The translations under genes were made by a program, and so were the position numbers. A stretch of DNA of 6,083 bases. Origin: Candidatus Kapaibacterium sp. (GTDB lineage Bacteria; Bacteroidota; Ignavibacteria; Kapaibacteriales; UBA2268). Shown one piece after another: positions 1-3,222 of this stretch. The notes below the pieces were generated by a model. It was not told where the DNA came from, did no database searches, and saw only the letters and a program-made list of their open reading frames with translations. Every line of letters starts with the position of its first letter. The stretch's first letter is position 1. The stretch is taken from assembly GCA_030835065.1 (NCBI GenBank), contig JAUQWR010000337.1, positions 1 to 6,083 on the forward strand. The letters are read 5' to 3'.

Positions 1-1
1 T

Positions 2-52
2 TTTATCAACTCTGTCAGAGAAGAATCTAAATCTGTAGATTACGAGTTTTAA
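2..52 (+). CDS. Possible C-terminal end of an upstream gene (partial)
   Basis: Only one plus-strand frame stays open from the left edge to base 49; the other two hit stops by base 36. It reads FINSVREESKSVDYEF and ends at TAA 50-52. The 16 residues are mixed and charged, which suits a soluble C-terminal tail, but they are too few to assign a family. An AT-rich sequence can stay open this long by chance, so this is a weak call. If real, the gene runs in the same direction as the small ORF that starts 21 nt later and could share its transcript. Confidence 0.3.
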   Translation, partial: FINSVREESKSVDYEF

Positions 53-73
53 TTTTCTCTTTGGGTTACAAAT

Positions 74-244
74 ATGATTCTGAGCTCAATTTTTCTTGCT
101 TTGGGAATTTTATTTCTTTTTACCAGCTTTAAATTTAAAAAAGATTATTCTGCTTTAGCTAAACTTCCAAATATTCCTTTCAATTCTCTAAATGAATTGT
201 ATTCATCTGATATAGATTTTAAACAATTAGTTTTTCAATTTTAG
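74..244 (+). CDS. Small hypothetical protein with one membrane-like segment (56 aa)
   Basis: ATG at 74 opens a 56-codon frame ending in TAG 242-244. Residues 2-19 (ILSSIFLALGILFLFTSF) are continuously hydrophobic and are followed by a basic KFKKDY stretch, which by the positive-inside rule suggests a single transmembrane helix with the C-terminus in the cytoplasm. The remaining 33 residues (about 24-56) are polar and end hydrophobic (QLVFQF). A GGG triplet 8 nt before the ATG (TTTGGGTTACAAAT) could act as a ribosome-binding site. It is in the same frame as the presumed upstream gene tail, 21 nt away, so it could also be decayed coding sequence following a premature stop at 50-52. I recognise no family. 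Base composition is very AT-rich, so a chance ORF is a real possibility. Confidence 0.35.
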   Translation: MILSSIFLALGILFLFTSFKFKKDYSALAKLPNIPFNSLNELYSSDIDFKQLVFQF

Positions 245-267
245 GAATTCTACTAATTATTTCGAGT

Positions 268-295
268 TTGTTTTAAATATTTTTACATATATTAT
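268..295 (+). promoter_or_regulatory. Possible sigma70-type promoter for the MqnA-like/SemiSWEET pair
   Basis: A TTGTTT hexamer at 268-273 and TATTAT at 290-295 are separated by 16 nt, placing a likely start site near 302 and a leader of about 30 nt before the ATG at 332. TATTAT matches five of six bases of the -10 consensus. The nifJ upstream region shows the same TTGTTTT start with the same spacing to a -10-like box, which gives modest mutual support. In sequence this AT-rich, chance matches are common. Confidence 0.35.
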
Positions 296-331
296 CCGTC
301 ATATATTTTTTATTTGAAAAGTGAGACATAA

Positions 332-1117
332 ATGATTAAAATTGCAGTACCAGACAATCAAATATATTCACCGCTGCTCGAAAATGCAGAAGAAGCAGCA
401 AAAAAATTCAACGTTCAATTAATAAAAACAAGTGAAAAACAATGCCGTGACTTGTTGTTGAATAATTCTGTCGATGCTATACTTGGTTCTCCATTAGCTT
501 ATGGATTAGGAACAAAAGAAGCCGATTTCAGAATAATTAATGGTCCGACCTTTGCAATTGATGGTTATTCCCCATTTTTAAATGTTTTTATTAAACCAAA
601 TCTAAAGACAATCGAATCATTTGCTATTCCAAATACAGATGATTTCTCTTCAATTGTTGCTGAAATGGTTCTATCGGAGCGCTATGGTATCGAACTGGAA
701 ATGACTTCCGTCAAAAATATTGATTCTGCCACTATCGAAAATTTCGACGCAGTGTTTCATTATACTGATACAGATCTTACGCCAAATTCTATGAACCTGA
801 CTGAAGATTGGACAGATACTTTTGATACTTGCCTGCCACTTGCATTTTGGATATGCAGAGCAGAAGAACACCCCGAGAATATTGAAAATATTGTCAAAGA
901 ATTTGCAGCTCAAGATTTAATTAAAGAAGAAGATATTTTTGATGAAAATGACGAAGAAATGCAATATGGAAGAGAAGGAAAAATATTCTGGGCTTGGAAT
1001 CAAAAAATTGAAGATGATTTGAGCGATATTCTCGAATTGCTTTTCATGCGTGGTTATATATCAGAAGTAGGAAAAGTTAAAATTTTAGGTGAAGAACCAC
1101 CAACTTTGGACGAATAA
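332..1117 (+). CDS. MqnA/MqnD-like periplasmic-binding-fold protein (261 aa), function unassigned
   Basis: The protein looks like a divergent member of the MqnA/MqnD family (VitK2_biosynth), whose known members act on chorismate or cyclic dehypoxanthine futalosine in the futalosine route to menaquinone. The order of elements fits: a beta strand at the N-terminus (IKIAV), the segment VDAILGSPLAYGL (47-59) where the family has its ligand-loop motif, and LTEDWTDTFDTCLPLAFWICR split over 156-176, resembling the family's GE-W---TG-P--FA-W block. After this comes an acidic helical tail (about 195-215 and 225-237). There is no signal peptide, so it should be cytoplasmic, as MqnA/MqnD are. GTGAG at 321-325 lies 6 nt before the ATG. 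The gene overlaps the next one by one base (TAATG), implying co-translation. Key positions are divergent and no other menaquinone gene is adjacent, so a menaquinone enzyme is not established; it could be a ligand-binding paralog. The family call rests on recalled motifs. Confidence 0.6.
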   Translation: MIKIAVPDNQIYSPLLENAEEAAKKFNVQLIKTSEKQCRDLLLNNSVDAILGSPLAYGLGTKEADFRIINGPTFAIDGYSPFLNVFIKPNLKTIESFAIPNTDDFSSIVAEMVLSERYGIELEMTSVKNIDSATIENFDAVFHYTDTDLTPNSMNLTEDWTDTFDTCLPLAFWICRAEEHPENIENIVKEFAAQDLIKEEDIFDENDEEMQYGREGKIFWAWNQKIEDDLSDILELLFMRGYISEVGKVKILGEEPPTLDE

Positions 1118-1371
1118 TGGACTCTATTACTATCATTGGTTTATGTGCTGCATCTTTCACTACTTTTGCATTTCTGCCTCAGTTGATTAAAACTATTAAA
1201 TTGAAGCAGACTAAAGACTTGTCTTTAATGATGTATTTAGTGTTTGTTATTGGTATCGTTCTTTGGCTCATCTATGGAATTAATAAAAATGATCTCCCGA
1301 TAATTTTGGCAAATATTGTTTCGCTGCTATTATCTGGAACAGTTTTAGTTCTAAAAATAATTTACAAATAA
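1117..1371 (+). CDS. SemiSWEET / PQ-loop small transporter (84 aa)
   Basis: This is a three-helix half-transporter of the SemiSWEET family, which dimerises in the inner membrane to move sugars or related small solutes by facilitated diffusion. Hydrophobic helices lie at about 4-22, 37-55 and 60-82. The first ends in the diagnostic Pro-Gln pair (FLPQ, P21-Q22) followed by a basic loop (KTIKLKQTKDLS). W50 in helix 2 and N66 in helix 3 are spaced as the substrate-contact Trp and Asn are in the Leptospira SemiSWEET. The length of 84 is normal for the family. The ATG shares its A with the upstream stop codon (TAATG), so translation is probably coupled to the MqnA-like gene; the nearest ribosome-binding-like sequence is a weak GGA 6 nt upstream. 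The stop TAA 1369-1371 directly abuts the convergent mntP stop. The substrate cannot be read from sequence. Confidence 0.88.
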   Translation: MDSITIIGLCAASFTTFAFLPQLIKTIKLKQTKDLSLMMYLVFVIGIVLWLIYGINKNDLPIILANIVSLLLSGTVLVLKIIYK

Positions 1372-1935
1372 TTATAGCAAATTAGAATGTTCGAGCACAA
1401 CTTTTAGCCCGATGAGAATCAATAAAATACCACCAACTAAAAAAGCCTTCTGACCAAGCTTGTTAGAGGCTTTTTCGCCCATATATATCCCCAATAATGT
1501 CATTGCAGCACAAACTAAACCAATAACGATACTTGGAAATACAATGTCTGCTTTGATCAATGCAAGACTAAAACCAATAGCCATGGCATCCAAACTTGTA
1601 GCAATAGACAAAAGAATTAACTTTTTTCCTTTTGTTATGTCTTTTTTTACATCTTCGTCTTCAGTTTCTCTAGATTTCTTAATCATTTCTATTCCGACCC
1701 ATGTCAAAATACCAAGCACAATCCAATGGTCGAAGTTAGAAATATACTTTTCGATAGTAAATCCACCCAACCACCCAATAATTGGCATTAAGAATTGGAA
1801 TAGTCCAAAATGGAACGAAAGTCTGAACTTTTGCCTGCTCGAAGCTTTACCAAAATAGGCACCAGCTGCAACAGCCACAGATAGAGCATCCATACCTAAT
1901 GCTACAGCTATTAAAAATACATTTATTAAATCCAT
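1372..1935 (-). CDS. mntP: MntP family manganese efflux pump (187 aa)
   Basis: MntP exports excess Mn(II) across the inner membrane. The protein has the family's full length and six predicted helices (about 3-25, 39-61, 70-86, 106-127, 130-153, 164-182). Both signature repeats are present: GMDALSV in helix 1 with Asp16, and ATSLDAMAIG in helix 4 with Asp116. These are the two membrane-embedded acidic residues equivalent to E. coli MntP D16 and D118. FQFLMPIIGW in helix 2 and KAFLVGGILLILIGLKVVLEH at the C-terminus (split over 163-183) are also typical. A charged cytoplasmic loop (about 86-105) separates the halves. The ATG lies 12 nt after the stop of the upstream PLP-enzyme gene, with AGGGA ending 4 nt before the start, so the two are probably one transcription unit. 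There is no room for a Mn-responsive yybP-ykoY riboswitch immediately upstream. The C-terminal end abuts the SemiSWEET stop with no gap. Confidence 0.94.
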   Translation of the reverse strand: MDLINVFLIAVALGMDALSVAVAAGAYFGKASSRQKFRLSFHFGLFQFLMPIIGWLGGFTIEKYISNFDHWIVLGILTWVGIEMIKKSRETEDEDVKKDITKGKKLILLSIATSLDAMAIGFSLALIKADIVFPSIVIGLVCAAMTLLGIYMGEKASNKLGQKAFLVGGILLILIGLKVVLEHSNLL

Positions 1936-1947
1936 GCTATCCCTAAA
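1936..1947 (-). promoter_or_regulatory. mntP ribosome-binding site in the 12-nt operon gap
   Basis: The minus-strand gap reads TTTAGGGATAGC before the mntP ATG. AGGGA (plus-strand 1940-1944) is a credible Shine-Dalgarno core, slightly closer to the ATG than is typical. It supports the chosen mntP start and reinitiation directly behind the upstream gene. Confidence 0.55.
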
Positions 1948-2910
1948 TTACCAATAAATTTTCGTCAAATCTACATTTCCACCCGACAAAATCACACCCA
2001 CTCGCTTATCTTTATAAATATCGGGATTTTTTAAAATAACAGCTAAAGTAACAGCAGAGGAAGGCTCCACAATTATCTTCATTCTTTCCCAAATTAATTT
2101 CATTGCAGTTATAATTTCATCATCGTTGGCAGTAATGATTCTATCGCAATTGCTTGAAATAATCTTGAAGTTCAATTCACCCAACGAAGTAAGAAGACCA
2201 TCGCAAATAGTTTTTGGATTGATTGAAGGAACAATTTCACCAATTTCAAAAGATCTTTTAGCATCATCGGCCGCTTCCGGCTCGGCAGCAATCACCTTTG
2301 CATTAGGCAGCAGCCCTTTAGTACTTATACAAGTTCCGCTAAGCAAACCACCACCACCCACAGGGCAAGTAACAATATCAAGATTTTCAATTTCCTCGAT
2401 TAGTTCATAAGCAGCACTAGCCTGCCCACAAATAACATTAAAATTATTATAAGGATGAATAAAAGCAGCAGAAGTCTTTTCAACAAGCTCGTTGAGAGTA
2501 GATTCTCTAGCAGCCAAAGTCGGCTCGCAAAATATTATATCAGCACCATAGCCAGCCACAGCCTCTTTTTTTACAGATGGTGAATTATTGGGCATAACAA
2601 TATATGCTTTTATTCCTCTCATTTTAGCAGCTAAAGCAAGAGCCTGAGCATGATTGCCTGAAGAATGAGTAGCAACGCCATTTTTTGCCTCTTCATCGCT
2701 TAGAGCGAGTACAGCATTTGTCGCACCACGATATTTGAAAGCACCGACTTTTTGAAAATTTTCACACTTAAAAAATATTTCGCAGCCGGCTAAAGAATTA
2801 ATAAAAGACGAACTCATAACGGGTGTTTTTTTCACTAATCCGCTAATGCGTTCCTTAGCAATTTTAACATCTTCAAAGTTTGGCAGCCCTAAATCCATAG
2901 TTTTAACCAT
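1948..2910 (-). CDS. PLP-dependent threonine/serine dehydratase or serine racemase family protein (320 aa)
   Basis: This is a fold-type II PLP enzyme that would convert L-threonine to 2-oxobutyrate or L-serine to pyruvate with ammonia release, or racemise serine. K59 in KVGAFKYRGA is the PLP Schiff-base lysine. SSGNH (83-87) binds the phosphate-side loop, and S84 matches the re-face base serine of eukaryotic serine racemases. R135 aligns with an active-site Arg of the human enzyme, GGGG (185-188) holds the PLP phosphate, and SGGN (309-312) contacts the pyridine nitrogen. E210, A214 and D216 (in AAEPEAADD) reproduce the divalent-metal site of serine racemase. The 320-residue length leaves no C-terminal ACT regulatory domain, so it is the short, unregulated (catabolic or racemase) type rather than biosynthetic IlvA. 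Position 162-165 reads GQAS where relatives usually have GQGT. The first ATG is used; M5 is an alternative, and neither has a clear ribosome-binding site. It is probably the first gene of an operon with mntP. Racemase versus dehydratase cannot be decided from sequence. Confidence 0.92.
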   Translation of the reverse strand: MVKTMDLGLPNFEDVKIAKERISGLVKKTPVMSSSFINSLAGCEIFFKCENFQKVGAFKYRGATNAVLALSDEEAKNGVATHSSGNHAQALALAAKMRGIKAYIVMPNNSPSVKKEAVAGYGADIIFCEPTLAARESTLNELVEKTSAAFIHPYNNFNVICGQASAAYELIEEIENLDIVTCPVGGGGLLSGTCISTKGLLPNAKVIAAEPEAADDAKRSFEIGEIVPSINPKTICDGLLTSLGELNFKIISSNCDRIITANDDEIITAMKLIWERMKIIVEPSSAVTLAVILKNPDIYKDKRVGVILSGGNVDLTKIYW

Positions 2911-2933
2911 TTTTTTTAAATTTTTTTATATTC

Positions 2934-2949
2934 ATGCAAAATTAAGCAT
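2934..2949. promoter_or_regulatory. Interrupted palindrome ATGC-N8-GCAT, possible operator
   Basis: ATGC at 2934-2937 and its reverse complement GCAT at 2946-2949 flank eight AT bases. A further ATGCAT lies at 2972-2977, and GCATAAA occurs twice (2946-2952 and 2974-2980). The first palindrome covers the possible minus-strand promoter box at 2937-2944, where a repressor would act. The arms are only four bases, so chance is likely. Confidence 0.2.
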
Positions 2950-2964
2950 AAATTTTCGACCAAT
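2937..2964 (-). promoter_or_regulatory. Possible promoter for the PLP-enzyme/mntP operon
   Basis: Read on the minus strand, TAATTTTG (plus 2937-2944) matches the Bacteroidota sigma-A -7 box TAnnTTTG exactly. TTG (plus 2961-2963) lies 16 nt upstream, which is shorter than the spacing usual for that promoter class. This would put the transcript start some 20 nt before the ATG at 2910. The match is only meaningful if the host uses Bacteroidota-type promoters, which is not known. Confidence 0.22.
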
Positions 2965-3025
2965 AAAAAAAATGCATAAAATAGATGAAATTTGAGGAAA
3001 AAATGATGATTTTGAGCTAAAAATC

Positions 3026-3054
3026 AAAAAAGCAGCCAAATATTAGTTTTGGCT
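3026..3054 (-). terminator. Hairpin with T-run, terminator-like on the minus strand
   Basis: AGCCAAA (3034-3040) and TTTGGCT (3048-3054) form a perfect 7-bp stem with a 7-nt loop. On the minus strand the stem is followed two bases later by six T residues (plus-strand A run 3026-3031), which is the form of an intrinsic terminator. No minus-strand gene ends here. It may stop antisense transcription coming out of nifJ, or act as a leader attenuator if the PLP-enzyme promoter lies further upstream. The stem has only three G-C pairs, so strength is doubtful. Confidence 0.35.
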
Positions 3055-3127
3055 AAATTATTAACAAAACTTCCTATAAACGGATATAAAAAAAATTAAT
3101 TTTAAAAAAAATTGTTATTATAATAAA

Positions 3128-3155
3128 TTGTTTTTATTTTGCAGTATTAGATAAT
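3128..3155 (+). promoter_or_regulatory. Possible nifJ promoter with upstream A-tract
   Basis: TTGTTT at 3128-3133 and GATAAT at 3150-3155 are 16 nt apart, giving a predicted start near 3162 and a leader of about 60 nt. The A8 tract at 3104-3111 and the AT-only sequence up to the -35 box sit where an UP element would contact the RNA polymerase alpha subunits. The spacing and TTGTTTT start match the candidate at 268-295. Confidence 0.4.
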
Positions 3156-3209
3156 TAAGCTAATTAAAATACTTGGAAAAAAGTTTCATTCAATAAATTT
3201 TTCTAGATT

Positions 3210-3214
3210 AGGGG
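3210..3214 (+). promoter_or_regulatory. nifJ ribosome-binding site AGGGG
   Basis: AGGGG lies 8 nt before the ATG at 3223 and is the clearest Shine-Dalgarno-like sequence in the window. It supports this start. The family's N-terminal alignment also fits, since YPITPSS falls at residues 29-35 as expected. Confidence 0.65.
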
Positions 3215-3222
3215 TCAAATTA

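Larger units (their letters stand above)
2911..3222. other. Divergent AT-rich intergenic region
   Basis: These 312 bases separate the divergently read PLP-enzyme and nifJ genes and hold no convincing ORF. They are dominated by A- and T-tracts: T7 at 2911-2917 and again at 2921-2927, and A8 runs at 3088-3095 and 3104-3111, the last two being the same A8TT unit repeated 16 bp apart. Also present are a hairpin at 3034-3054, a small interrupted palindrome at 2934-2949 and candidate promoters on both strands, each listed separately. The A-tracts would be expected to bend the DNA and may assist promoter activity. Confidence 0.8.

Noticed and set aside
671..913. 80-codon minus-strand frame
   Set aside because: It is antisense to the conserved block of the MqnA-like protein and shows no independent support.
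1460..1858. 132-codon plus-strand frame opposite mntP
   Set aside because: mntP has complete family signatures on the minus strand; the opposite frame is a shadow.
1936..1947. Mn-sensing riboswitch before mntP
   Set aside because: Only 12 nt separate mntP from the upstream stop codon, too short for a yybP-ykoY aptamer.
2126..2410. 94-codon plus-strand frame
   Set aside because: It is antisense to the metal-site and glycine-loop region of the PLP enzyme.
3010..3029. TTTTGA/TCAAAA inverted repeat
   Set aside because: The stem is six pairs, mostly A-T, with an eight-base loop, as expected by chance in this AT-rich region.
3135..3141. Bacteroidota -7-like box before nifJ
   Set aside because: The sequence TATTTTG is one T short of TAnnTTTG, so the match fails.
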